NCBI GenBank assembly: GCA_934667095.1 | Contig: CAKULE010000003.1 | Location: 84,177-148,176 of the forward strand | Length of the DNA: 64,000 nucleotides | DNA from: an uncultured Oscillospiraceae bacterium | GTDB taxonomy: Bacteria > Bacillota > Clostridia > Oscillospirales > Oscillospiraceae | Direction: 5' to 3' | In this document: positions 32,859-40,699 of the stretch, piece by piece | Numbering within the stretch: the stretch's first letter is position 1 | Layout: every line of letters begins with the position of its first letter | Translations under genes and position numbers: made by a program | The notes under the pieces: generated by a model | Told to the model about the DNA's origin: nothing | Database searches by the model: none | What the model saw: the letters and a program-made list of their open reading frames with translations, nothing else

Positions 32859-32956
32859 AAAATTAGGAAAGGGGTGATTGAAATGTAACCGCGATAAGAA
32901 AAACCTTCAGGCCCAAAGATAATACAAGATTAACAGAAAGGGAGAAATAATTAAAA

Positions 32957-33010
32957 ATGAAAAAGACAATTCTTTCCCTTTCCTTGGCACTTGCAATATA
33001 CGGGAAATAG
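32957..33010 (+). pseudogene. Truncated signal-peptide remnant
   Basis: After GGGAGAAATAATTAAAA an ATG opens the frame MKKTILSLSLALAIYGK and stops at TAG 33008-33010. The 17 residues look like the basic and hydrophobic parts of a signal peptide with nothing behind. It is probably the head of a lost exported or lipoprotein gene; a small leader peptide is the alternative. Confidence 0.5.
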
Positions 33011-33111
33011 GACGACTACAATGACAGAAATATACAACAGTGTGCACAACTTGAATTCAAATGGCAGCAGCAGGTACCTAATCTACGGAACATAGAGGGA
33101 GGAAAACCGGC

Positions 33112-33591
33112 ATGAAGAAAAGGCTGATTCCCTTATTGATGGCGATGGCGCTGCTGCTGAGCGCCTGCGGAGCGAAGGAAGGGCAGGTAAGCTATGAGAC
33201 CGGCAGCAGCGGGGCGAGCGTGGTCATCAAAGGTTATGACGCACAGATGCTGGAGTATCATCCGGACAGTCTGGCGGGGGGTTATCTCTACTTTGCCAGC
33301 CCCGTGTTCCTGGGCGGAGCCTTTGAGGGCGTGGTTACCGAAGGGGACGCCAGGCTGGAGGACGGGAAGATCACGGTGGCCTTCATGAGAAAGGACGATT
33401 AGGGTGGGACGGTATTTGGAGCCGGCGCCCGGTTCACCGTGGATGTGGAGAGCAAAACGGTGACGGAATCTGTGTTTACCCCCTGGGAAGGGCATGAGAT
33501 CACCATGACCGAAGAGGAAATGGCGCAGGCCGGCCTTGCCCTGGCGGAGCTCATCCGTGGGGCGCGGAACTACCTGAACGGAACGATATAA
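33112..33591 (+). pseudogene. Small lipoprotein gene interrupted by one in-frame amber codon
   Basis: MKKRLIPLLMAMALLLSACG is a lipoprotein signal peptide with lipobox LSAC. The frame runs to residue 96 (...VAFMRKDD), meets TAG at 33400-33402, and then continues open in the same frame for 62 more codons (GGTVFGAGARFTVDVESKTV ... NYLNGTI) to TAA at 33589-33591. The continuation has amphipathic, protein-like sequence, so the full product would be about 159 residues. Either the gene is a recent pseudogene, the amber is read through, or there is a base error. GAGGGAGGAAAA precedes the ATG. Function unknown; a terminator follows directly. Confidence 0.75.
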
Positions 33592-33627
33592 GAAGGGGCC
33601 GACAGCAATGCTGTCGGCCCCTTCTTT
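33590..33627. terminator. Bidirectional terminator between the lipoprotein and ctfB
   Basis: AGAAGGGGCCGACAGC (33591-33606) pairs with GCTGTCGGCCCCTTCT (33610-33625) around an AAT loop. It serves the plus-strand lipoprotein and the minus-strand ctfB, which ends at 33647. Confidence 0.88.
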
Positions 33628-33646
33628 GAAACCGGAAAGTTCCGGA

Positions 33647-34303
33647 TTACACCATGCTCTTGAGCTCGGGGGAGACGATCAGGGTGGCCTCAGTGGCGGC
33701 CTGGATTTGCTCCACGGTGAACTCGGGGTTGTACTCAGTGAGGACAAGGCCCTTGTCGGTGACCTCCATCACGCCCATCTCAGTGATGATCTTGGTGATG
33801 CAGTGCACGGCGGTATAGGGCAGCTTGCACTTCTTCAGGATCTTGGGGTTGCCCTTGGCGGTGTGCTCCATGGCGACGATGACGTTCTTAGCGCCGACCA
33901 GCAGGTCCATAGCGCCGCCCATGCCGGGCATCTTCTTGCCGGGGATGATCCAGTTGGACAGGGACCCCTCCTCGTCAACCTCGAGGCCGCCCAGAATGGT
34001 GGCGTCCACGTGGCCGCCGCGGATCAGGCCGAAAGAGGTGGCGGAGTCGATGAAGCAGCCAACGCTGCTGACAGCGGCGGGGGAGCCGCCGGCGTCCACC
34101 ACGTGGATGGGGTCGCGGTTCTCATCGTTCACGGTGCCGGTGCCGATGATGCCGTTCTCGGACTGGAGGGTCACATGGATGCCCTCGGGCAGGTAGCTGG
34201 GGACCAGAGTGGGAAGGCCGATGCCCAGATTGACCACGTCGCCGTCCTTCAGCTCCTTGGCGACACGCTTGGCGATAAAGCCCTTGATCTCAGACTTTTC
34301 CAT
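33647..34303 (-). CDS. ctfB: 3-oxoacid (acetoacetate) CoA-transferase subunit B
   Basis: Catalytic beta subunit, 218 residues. The glutamate that forms the glutamyl-CoA intermediate lies in TLQSENGIIGTGTVNDENRD; further hallmarks are VNLGIGLPTLVPSYLPEG and GKKMPGMGGAMDLLVGAKNV. It moves CoA between acyl groups such as acetoacetyl-CoA and acetate or butyrate. The start overlaps the ctfA stop by one base, so the subunits are translationally coupled. The thiolase gene lies upstream in the same direction. Substrate range (acetoacetate versus butyrate/acetate) is not determined by the sequence alone. Confidence 0.94.
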   Translation of the reverse strand: MEKSEIKGFIAKRVAKELKDGDVVNLGIGLPTLVPSYLPEGIHVTLQSENGIIGTGTVNDENRDPIHVVDAGGSPAAVSSVGCFIDSATSFGLIRGGHVDATILGGLEVDEEGSLSNWIIPGKKMPGMGGAMDLLVGAKNVIVAMEHTAKGNPKILKKCKLPYTAVHCITKIITEMGVMEVTDKGLVLTEYNPEFTVEQIQAATEATLIVSPELKSMV

Positions 34304-34986
34304 TAGTAGTTACCTCCCTCGACCACGTAGTCGACGAACACGCCGGAGGTGCGGACATCCTCGGGGGTGATATGGTCGACGATCTCCTCGGCCTCCACGA
34401 TGACGACGTCAGCGGCGGTGGCCATAACGATGTTGAAGTTGCTGGTGGTGCCCTTGTACCAGATGTTGCCAGCCTTGTCCACCTTGGCGCCGCCAAGAAC
34501 CGCGAAGTCAGCGTGGATGGGCTTCATCAGCAGGTAGTCCTTGCCGTCGATGGTCTGCTTGCCGAGGCAGAACTCGTTGTCCTCAACGATGGTGCCGACG
34601 CCGGTGGGGGTCAGCACGCCGCCGAGACCAGCGCCGTCGGCGCGGATCATCTCAGCCAGAGAGCCCTGAGGTACGAGGACCACGTCCAGAGTGCCCTCCT
34701 GCATGTTCTGGGTGGCGACCTCGGGGTTGAGGCCCACGTGGGTGGCGATGAGCTTCTTCACCTGATGGTTGTGGATCAGCTTGGCCACGCCGTAGTAGTC
34801 CTCGCCGAGAGGGCCGCCGGGCATGGAAGCGTCGTTGCCGATCATGGTCAGATCCTTGACGCCGCTCTTGGAGAGGGCATCGATGAACTTATGGGCGTTG
34901 CCGCAACCCATGAAGCCGCCGAACATCACGGTGGCGCCATCGGGGATCAGCTTGACCGCCTCTTCGATGGATACGAATTTAGGCAT
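34303..34986 (-). CDS. ctfA: 3-oxoacid (acetoacetate) CoA-transferase subunit A
   Basis: Alpha subunit, 227 residues: VSIEEAVKLIPDGATVMFGG and FMGCGNAHKFIDALSKSGVK at the N terminus, LVPQGSLAEMIRADGAGLGG with GVLTPTGVGT in the middle, and MATAADVVIVEAEEIVDHIT near the end. These match the alpha chain of two-subunit CoA-transferases. GGAGG lies upstream of the ATG. It sits between thl and ctfB; a hairpin without a T-run lies in the 91-bp thl-ctfA gap, so the three genes may share one transcript with processing. Confidence 0.94.
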   Translation of the reverse strand: MPKFVSIEEAVKLIPDGATVMFGGFMGCGNAHKFIDALSKSGVKDLTMIGNDASMPGGPLGEDYYGVAKLIHNHQVKKLIATHVGLNPEVATQNMQEGTLDVVLVPQGSLAEMIRADGAGLGGVLTPTGVGTIVEDNEFCLGKQTIDGKDYLLMKPIHADFAVLGGAKVDKAGNIWYKGTTSNFNIVMATAADVVIVEAEEIVDHITPEDVRTSGVFVDYVVEGGNY

Positions 34987-35019
34987 TTTGTTTGACCTCC
35001 TGAAAGTTTAAATGAGCTT

Positions 35020-35048
35020 GGGGGGACGGGGACGTACCCCGTCCCCCC
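35020..35048 (-). promoter_or_regulatory. Intercistronic hairpin between thl and ctfA
   Basis: GGGGGGACGGGG (35020-35031) pairs perfectly with CCCCGTCCCCCC (35037-35048). No T-run follows on minus, so complete termination is unlikely. Confidence 0.55.
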
Positions 35049-35077
35049 ATGGACTGTGGTGAAAAAGTGCGGTCAGC

Positions 35078-36337
35078 TCAGCACTTCTCGAACACGGTGG
35101 TGACGCCCATGCCGCCGCCGATGCACAGAGTGGCCAGGCCCTTCTTGGCCTCGGGCCGCTTCTGCATCTCGTGCAGCAGGGTGACGATGATACGCGCGCC
35201 GGAAGCGCCCACGGGGTGGCCGATGGAGATGGCGCCGCCGTTGACGTTGACCTTATTCATATCGAAGTGGAGCTCGCGGGCCACAGCGATGGACTGGGCA
35301 GCGAAGGCCTCGTTGGCCTCGACCAGGTCGATGTCCTCGATGGACAGGTTGGCCTTCTTCAGAGCCTCGCGGGTGGAGACGACGGGGCCGACACCCATGA
35401 TCTTGGGATCGACGCCGCCCTGGCCCCAGCTGATCAGCTTGGCCATGGGCTTCAGGCCATACTTCTCCACGGCCTCGCCGGAAGCCAGCACGATGGCGGC
35501 AGCGCCGTCGTTGATGCCGGAGGCGTTGGCGGCGGTGACGCGCTTCTCGTGCTTGCGCACATGCTCGGCCTTGATCTCGGTGACGTCGAAGGTGTGGACG
35601 ACCTCGTCCTCAACGCCATCGGGGCCCACGGGGAACGCGCCCTTCAGCTTGGCAACGGACTCCATGGTCACGCCGGCCTTGGGGAACTCGTCGACCTTGA
35701 ACTCCACCATTTCCTTCTTCTTCTTGATCATGACGGGGACGATCTCGTCCTCGAACTTGCCGGCCTTCTGAGCGGCCTCGGTCTTGTTCTGAGAGCTGAC
35801 GGCGAACTGGTCCAGCTCCTCGCGGGTGATGCCCCAGATGTCGCAGATGTTCTCAGCGGTGGTGCCCATGTGGTAGTTGTTGTAAACGTCCCACAGGCCG
35901 TCGTTGACCATGGTGTCCACCATGGTGGTGTTGAACATACGGGCGCCGCCACGGGCGGAGGGGACAGCATAAGGAGCCATGGTCATGTTCTCAGTGCCGC
36001 CGCAGACGACCACGTCGGCGTCGCCGGCCAGGATGGCACGGCCAGCCTCGATGACGGACTTCATGCCGGAGCCGCACACCATGCCCACGGTGTAAGCGGG
36101 GACGGAGTAGGGCAGGCCGGCCTTGATGCCCACCTGACGGGCCACGTTCTGGCCCTGAGCAGCGGTGAGGATGCAGCCGAACATCAGCTCGTCCACCATC
36201 TCGGGCTTCATGTTAGCACGCTCCAGAGCGGCCTTCACCACGGTAGCGCCGAGATCAGAAGCGGGAGTGTTGGACAGGGAGCCCTGGAAGGCACCCACAG
36301 CGGTACGGCAGCAGCTGACTACGTACAGGTCTTTCAT
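35078..36337 (-). CDS. thl: Acetyl-CoA acetyltransferase (thiolase)
   Basis: Joins two acetyl-CoA to acetoacetyl-CoA or the reverse, 419 residues. The nucleophilic Cys is in GMVCGSGMKSVIEAGRAI, the catalytic His in GGAISIGHPVGASGARIIVT, and the second Cys in LATLCIGGGMGVTTVFEKC. GGAGGTATTGTATC precedes ATG 36337, and a promoter at 36393-36421 excludes the longer reading. With ctfAB it forms an acetoacetyl-CoA module. The other genes of a butyrate pathway (hbd, crt, bcd) are not in this window, so acetoacetate use is equally possible. Confidence 0.95.
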   Translation of the reverse strand: MKDLYVVSCCRTAVGAFQGSLSNTPASDLGATVVKAALERANMKPEMVDELMFGCILTAAQGQNVARQVGIKAGLPYSVPAYTVGMVCGSGMKSVIEAGRAILAGDADVVVCGGTENMTMAPYAVPSARGGARMFNTTMVDTMVNDGLWDVYNNYHMGTTAENICDIWGITREELDQFAVSSQNKTEAAQKAGKFEDEIVPVMIKKKKEMVEFKVDEFPKAGVTMESVAKLKGAFPVGPDGVEDEVVHTFDVTEIKAEHVRKHEKRVTAANASGINDGAAAIVLASGEAVEKYGLKPMAKLISWGQGGVDPKIMGVGPVVSTREALKKANLSIEDIDLVEANEAFAAQSIAVARELHFDMNKVNVNGGAISIGHPVGASGARIIVTLLHEMQKRPEAKKGLATLCIGGGMGVTTVFEKC

Positions 36338-36392
36338 GATACAATACCTCCAAAATTTGTTTTGCAAAGGGGTCATAACGCATCTGACAAAA

Positions 36393-36421
36393 ATTATATA
36401 CCTGAGTACCGAAAAAATCAA
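36393..36421 (-). promoter_or_regulatory. Promoter of thl-ctfA-ctfB
   Basis: On minus: TTGATT (36416-36421), 17-bp spacer, TATAAT (36393-36398). The stretch 36422-36575 behind it has a TGCTTTTT/AAAAAGCA hairpin and a four-codon frame but no gene that I can support. Confidence 0.7.
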
Positions 36422-36575
36422 CAGGGTGAGGTGACTTTTTCGATAGAAAATGATGCTTTTTTCAAAAAGCAGGGGCTGAGAGCGACTTCCGGGCCTTTGG
36501 GGTAAGTCAGAAAAGACAAAGAGGAGATAAAAAATGACAAAGATTTGACGAAATCCATCATCGAACAGGGCAGGA

Positions 36576-39197
36576 TCAGCGCTGGGCGGCCCGGCGGATG
36601 GCCTTCTCGGCCTCGCACACCCCCAGCGGGAGCACAGACAGTCCCAAAACCACGGCCCACTCCACGGCGGAGAGCGCGCAGACGCTGAATACGCTCATCA
36701 GCGGGGGGACCAGCAGCACGGCCAGCTGGAGGAGCATACCCACCACAAAGGCCTTGTTCATGGCCTTGTTGGAGAACAGGCCGATGGTGACGATGGACTG
36801 GTGTTCGCTGCGCACGTCATAGGCGTGGAACAGCTGGCACAGGGTCAGGGTGGCGAAGGCCATGGTGTTGGCGGTGGCGTCCGCCGCGTTGGGGTCGCTG
36901 AGGACGTATTCGCCCAGCCAGTAGGCCGCTAGCGTGATCAGGCCCACCATGGTCCCCTGCCACGCCAGCCGGATGGAGAAGGACCGGTTGAACAGCGGCT
37001 CGCTGGCGGAGCGGGGCTTTTCCTGCATGACGCCGTGCTCCACCGGCTCCATGCCCAGCGCAAGGGCGGGAAGGGAGTCGGTCACCAGATTGAGCCACAG
37101 CAGCTGCACCGGCACCAGCGGAGCCTGATGAAAGTTGAACAGGGTGGCGAGGAAGAGGGTGATGATCTCGCCGATGTTGCAGGACAGCAGGTAGTGGATG
37201 GCTTTTTTGATGTTGGCGTAGATGCCGCGGCCCTGCTCCACCGCGTGGACGATGGTGGCGAAGTTGTCGTCGGTGAGGATCATGTCCGCCGCGCCCTTGG
37301 CCACGTCAGTGCCGGTGATGCCCATGGCGCAGCCGATGTCGGCCGCCTTGAGGGCGGGGGCGTCGTTGACGCCGTCGCCGGTCATGGCCACCACCATACC
37401 CCGGCTCTGCCACGCCCGGACGATGCGCATTTTGTGCTCCGGGGACACCCGGGCGTAGACGGAGAATTTATGTACGTCCTGTTCCAGCACCTCCTGCGGC
37501 ATGAAGTCCAGATCCTCGCCGGTGATGGCCAGGTCGCTGTCCCGGAAGATGTCCAGCTCCCTGGCGATGGCCACGGCGGTGAGCTTGTGGTCGCCGGTGA
37601 TCATCACCGGGCGGATGCCGGCGCCGTAGCACTCGGCCACCGCCTGCCTGACCTCCACCCGGGGCGGGTCGATCATGCCGATGAGGCCCACGAAGGTCAG
37701 GCCGCTCTCGAGGTCGGCGCTGGTGAGCTCCCCGGCGGGGAGAACGTCAATGTCCTTATAGGCGGCGCCCAGCACCCGCAGGGCCCGGGCGGCCATATCG
37801 GCGTTCACCGCCTCGATCTCGGCGGACCGGGCGGTGTCCATAGGGACCGCGCTGCCGCCGGACAGGCAGGACACGCACCGGGCGGCCAGAAGGTCGGGCG
37901 CGCCCTTGACCATCACCCGGTACCTGCCGCTGCAGGGATGGATGGTGCTCATCAGCTTGCGTTCGGAGTCGAAGGGGAGCTCAGCCGCCCGGGGCATGGC
38001 CTGCTCCAGCTGGTTCTTGTCCATGCCCTCCTTGAGGGCGGCGTCCACAAAAGCGGTCTCGGTGGGGTCGCCGGCGGTATGAGGCGTGCCGTCCTCCCCG
38101 TAGGTAAGGATGGTGTCGTTGCACAGGGTGGTGATGCGCAGAGCCTCCGTCCGGTCGCCCCAGATCTCCACCACGGTCATGCGGTTCATGGTGAGGGTGC
38201 CCGTCTTGTCGGAGCAGATCACCCCGGCGCAGCCCAGCGTCTCCACCGCGGGGAGCTTCTTCACAATGGCGTTGCGTTTCACCATCCGCTGGACGCCGAG
38301 AGCCAGCACGATGGTGACGATGGCGGGCAAGCCCTCGGGAATGGCGGCCACCGCCAGCGACACGGCGGACATCAGCATTTCCAGCACGCCGTGGCGATAG
38401 ATGAGGCCCAGCCCGAACATGACGGCGCACACCACCAGACAGACGAAGGACAGGGTCTTGGAGATCTCACCCATCTTCCGCTGGAGGGGGGTGTCGGTCT
38501 CCTCCGCACCCATGAGCAGCCCGGCGATGCGGCCTACCTCGGTACTCATGCCCGTGGCGGTAACGATGCACGTGGCCCGGCCGTTGGTGATGACCGTGGA
38601 GGAGATGACCATGTTCTTCCGGTCGGCCAGCGGGGTCTCCTCCGGCAGGGAGTCCAGCGCTGCCTTGCTGACGGGGACGGACTCGCCGGTCATGGCAGAC
38701 TCGTCGGCCTTCAGGTTGGCGCAGTCGAGGATGCGGGCATCGGCGGGGACGAGGTCCCCGGCCTCCAGCTGGATGATGTCCCCGGGGACCAGCTGGCTGG
38801 TCTCCAGCCGGCGCACCTCCCCGTCCCGCAGGACCTTGGCCAGCGGGGCGGACATTTTCTGCAGGGCTTCCAGCGCCTTTTCCGCGCTGTTTTCCTGCGA
38901 GATGGAGATGCAGGCATTGACGATGACGATGACCAGAATGATCACCGCTTCGATCCAGTCGGCGCCGCCGCTGGAGATGAGGGACAGCACCGCCGCCGCC
39001 AGCAGCACGAGGATCATGGGGTCCTTCATCTGATCGAGGAAGCGCTTGGCCAGACTGTCCTTCTTGCCGGAGGCCAGTTGGTTGGGGCCGTACTGGGATA
39101 GCCGGCGCTCCGCCTCCTGCGAGGAGAGGCCGTGGTTGCGGTCGCTGCGCAGCTCGTCCAGCGCCTCGCCGGGGGTCTTGTGGAACCATGAGATCAC
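36576..39197 (-). CDS. Ca2+-transporting P-type ATPase (P2A type)
   Basis: 873-residue cation pump. Phosphorylation site SDKTGTLTMNRM with the catalytic Asp is near residue 330; actuator loop MTGESVPVSK; hinge MTGDGVNDAPALKAADIGCA. Ca2+ ligands of SERCA-type pumps are kept: PEGLP in TM4, SCNIGEIITLF in TM5, and LLWLNLVTDSLPALALGMEP in TM6. The start is GTG 39197 after AAAAGGAG. About 200 nt of leader separates it from a strong promoter at 39403-39431, with an internal terminator (39267-39306), so transcription attenuation is likely. Substrate Ca2+ is the family default; Mn2+ transport by such pumps is also known. Confidence 0.93.
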   Translation of the reverse strand: MISWFHKTPGEALDELRSDRNHGLSSQEAERRLSQYGPNQLASGKKDSLAKRFLDQMKDPMILVLLAAAVLSLISSGGADWIEAVIILVIVIVNACISISQENSAEKALEALQKMSAPLAKVLRDGEVRRLETSQLVPGDIIQLEAGDLVPADARILDCANLKADESAMTGESVPVSKAALDSLPEETPLADRKNMVISSTVITNGRATCIVTATGMSTEVGRIAGLLMGAEETDTPLQRKMGEISKTLSFVCLVVCAVMFGLGLIYRHGVLEMLMSAVSLAVAAIPEGLPAIVTIVLALGVQRMVKRNAIVKKLPAVETLGCAGVICSDKTGTLTMNRMTVVEIWGDRTEALRITTLCNDTILTYGEDGTPHTAGDPTETAFVDAALKEGMDKNQLEQAMPRAAELPFDSERKLMSTIHPCSGRYRVMVKGAPDLLAARCVSCLSGGSAVPMDTARSAEIEAVNADMAARALRVLGAAYKDIDVLPAGELTSADLESGLTFVGLIGMIDPPRVEVRQAVAECYGAGIRPVMITGDHKLTAVAIARELDIFRDSDLAITGEDLDFMPQEVLEQDVHKFSVYARVSPEHKMRIVRAWQSRGMVVAMTGDGVNDAPALKAADIGCAMGITGTDVAKGAADMILTDDNFATIVHAVEQGRGIYANIKKAIHYLLSCNIGEIITLFLATLFNFHQAPLVPVQLLWLNLVTDSLPALALGMEPVEHGVMQEKPRSASEPLFNRSFSIRLAWQGTMVGLITLAAYWLGEYVLSDPNAADATANTMAFATLTLCQLFHAYDVRSEHQSIVTIGLFSNKAMNKAFVVGMLLQLAVLLVPPLMSVFSVCALSAVEWAVVLGLSVLPLGVCEAEKAIRRAAQR

Positions 39198-39266
39198 GGG
39201 GCAACACTCCTTTTCAAATTTACCATAGCAGAATCCCGGAGGGAAGGGAGGCGAAACTTCGGAGAA

Positions 39267-39306
39267 AAGAAAAAAGACTTATCCGCAGCGAAAGCTGCGG
39301 ATAAGT
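39267..39306 (-). terminator. Terminator inside the P-type ATPase leader
   Basis: ACTTATCCGCAGC (39277-39289) pairs with GCTGCGGATAAGT (39294-39306) around a tetraloop; on minus it is followed by CTTTTTTCTTTTC. It lies after the leader promoter and about 70 bp before the ATPase start. Confidence 0.88.
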
Positions 39307-39396
39307 CTCATCGTTTCATACAAGGCCAGACGCCGGGGCGCCTTGCTGTTGGCTCTTGTCGCAGGGGGAGGCCCTGCCGATTACTCCCTTATCTTG
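39307..39396 (-). ncRNA. Structured leader RNA upstream of the P-type ATPase (riboswitch candidate or small RNA)
   Basis: Transcript predicted from about 39396. On minus it reads AAGATAAGGGAGTAATCGG, a GCAGGG/CCCTGC hairpin, a GCGCC/GGCGT hairpin, and a CCTTG segment able to close an outer AAGG/CCTT stem. The early GATAAG (39388-39393) is complementary to CTTATC in the terminator's first arm, giving an antiterminator option. The AAGGGAGTA start recalls yybP-ykoY Mn2+ riboswitches, which control similar pumps, but the rest of that consensus is not met. Confidence 0.5.
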
Positions 39397-39402
39397 GGCA
39401 AG

Positions 39403-39431
39403 ATTATAATGGAGCGCGTGGGAAAAGTCAA
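39403..39431 (-). promoter_or_regulatory. Promoter of the ATPase leader RNA
   Basis: On minus: TTGACT (39426-39431), 17-bp spacer, TATAAT (39403-39408), just behind the PPIC gene stop. Confidence 0.8.
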
Positions 39432-39440
39432 GGGGGATTT

Positions 39441-40598
39441 TCAGCCCTCGCCGTCGGTCTGGACGGTCTCCAGATAGGCGTTCTGCCAGGCCACATAGCG
39501 GTTGTAGAAGGTGGGCACGTCCAGCGCCTTGAAGCTGTCGGACACCTGAATGTCCGCATCGGCCAGCCACTGCTGTACGGCGGCGTCCATCTGGCTCTCC
39601 CGGTAGTCGTCGGCGTAGCTGTCCAGATCCTCCACTTCGCCCCGCAGGATGATGTGGTAGCCGAAGGTGGACTCCACAATGCCGGAGATCTCGCCGGGCT
39701 TCAGGGCCAGCGCAGCCTCCTCAAAGGGGGCCACCATTTTGCCCGTGGTGGTGGTGTAGCCGTCGGGATTGGACTTCAGGCCGGTGTCCTCGCTGTACTC
39801 GTTCATGAGTTCATTAAAGGTGGCGTCCAGGTCGTCGGCCTTCTGCAGCTTGCCAAGGATCTCCTCAGCCAGCGCACGCTTCTCGGCGATGGTCTCCTCG
39901 TCCAGCGCGGGGTAGACATACGCGCCCGCCTCGTTGACGGTGGGGGTGCCCTCCATGTCCACGGTCAGCAGCAGAATGTGCCGGGCCTGATAGACATAGT
40001 TGTTCAGCTCCTCTTCGGTGGGCACGGGGACAAGGGCATCCAGCAGGTTGTCATAGAGGTCGCTGACGGAGTAGAGGAAGCGGATGTTGTCCTCATCCAG
40101 ACCATACAGGGCCTTGCGCTGCTCCAGCGTGTCCCCGTCGGCGCTGAGCTTGTCGGTGATGGCCTGCTGCTGCTCGTCAGTGAGGGGGCAGCCGTTCTCA
40201 GCGGTCTTCTGGGACAGCAGGGTGTAGTAGGCGGCCATGGTGCTGTTGTCGTTGAAGATGGCGTCGGCGTAGTCGGCCACGGTGAGGCCGTAGAGGCTGT
40301 AGCTGTTCTCAAAGTAGGAGCAGCTGAAGGCCAGCCAGTACAGGGCCAGACCGGTGGGGACGGCCTTGCCGTTGACGGTGATGAGATCGCTCTCCTTGGC
40401 CAGATCGCCGGCGGCAAAGGTGAGCACGTCCTGAGTCAGGTCGGCCACGATGGTCTCGGAGGGCTCGGGGGACTGGGATGCGGAGGGATCGGCAGAGGCC
40501 GAGGGGCTGGCGGAAGGGTCGGGGTCCTTGGCGGAACAGGCGGCCAGTGCGGACACCATGGCCAGCGCCAGCAGCAGGGCGAGGATGCGTTTTTTCAT
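39441..40598 (-). CDS. PPIC-type peptidyl-prolyl isomerase lipoprotein (PrsA/SurA-like)
   Basis: 385-residue surface foldase. Signal peptide MKKRILALLLALAMVSALAAC with lipobox (LAAC), a Ser/Pro/Ala spacer, an alpha-helical chaperone part, and a C-terminal parvulin domain (about residues 250-350) with ARHILLLTVDMEGTPTVNEA and APFEEAALALKPGEISGIVE followed by FGYHIILRGE. AGGAGTATAGAACC precedes ATG 40598; a longer reading to 40661 lacks a signal peptide start. It lies just after mfd, a common Firmicute order. Likely role: folding of secreted proteins outside the membrane. Confidence 0.9.
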   Translation of the reverse strand: MKKRILALLLALAMVSALAACSAKDPDPSASPSASADPSASQSPEPSETIVADLTQDVLTFAAGDLAKESDLITVNGKAVPTGLALYWLAFSCSYFENSYSLYGLTVADYADAIFNDNSTMAAYYTLLSQKTAENGCPLTDEQQQAITDKLSADGDTLEQRKALYGLDEDNIRFLYSVSDLYDNLLDALVPVPTEEELNNYVYQARHILLLTVDMEGTPTVNEAGAYVYPALDEETIAEKRALAEEILGKLQKADDLDATFNELMNEYSEDTGLKSNPDGYTTTTGKMVAPFEEAALALKPGEISGIVESTFGYHIILRGEVEDLDSYADDYRESQMDAAVQQWLADADIQVSDSFKALDVPTFYNRYVAWQNAYLETVQTDGEG

Positions 40599-40699
40599 GG
40601 TTCTATACTCCTGTCGGGTTGAAATTGAAGCCATTCTACCACCCCGCGGGGGAAAAGGCAACGGCTTTCCGCCGTCAGGCAGGATTGTTTACAAAGTGT

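Noticed and set aside
36465..36500. GGGGCTGAGAG resembling the start of a TPP riboswitch
   Set aside because: The second conserved half (ACCTGATCTGG type) is absent and the following frame has only four codons.
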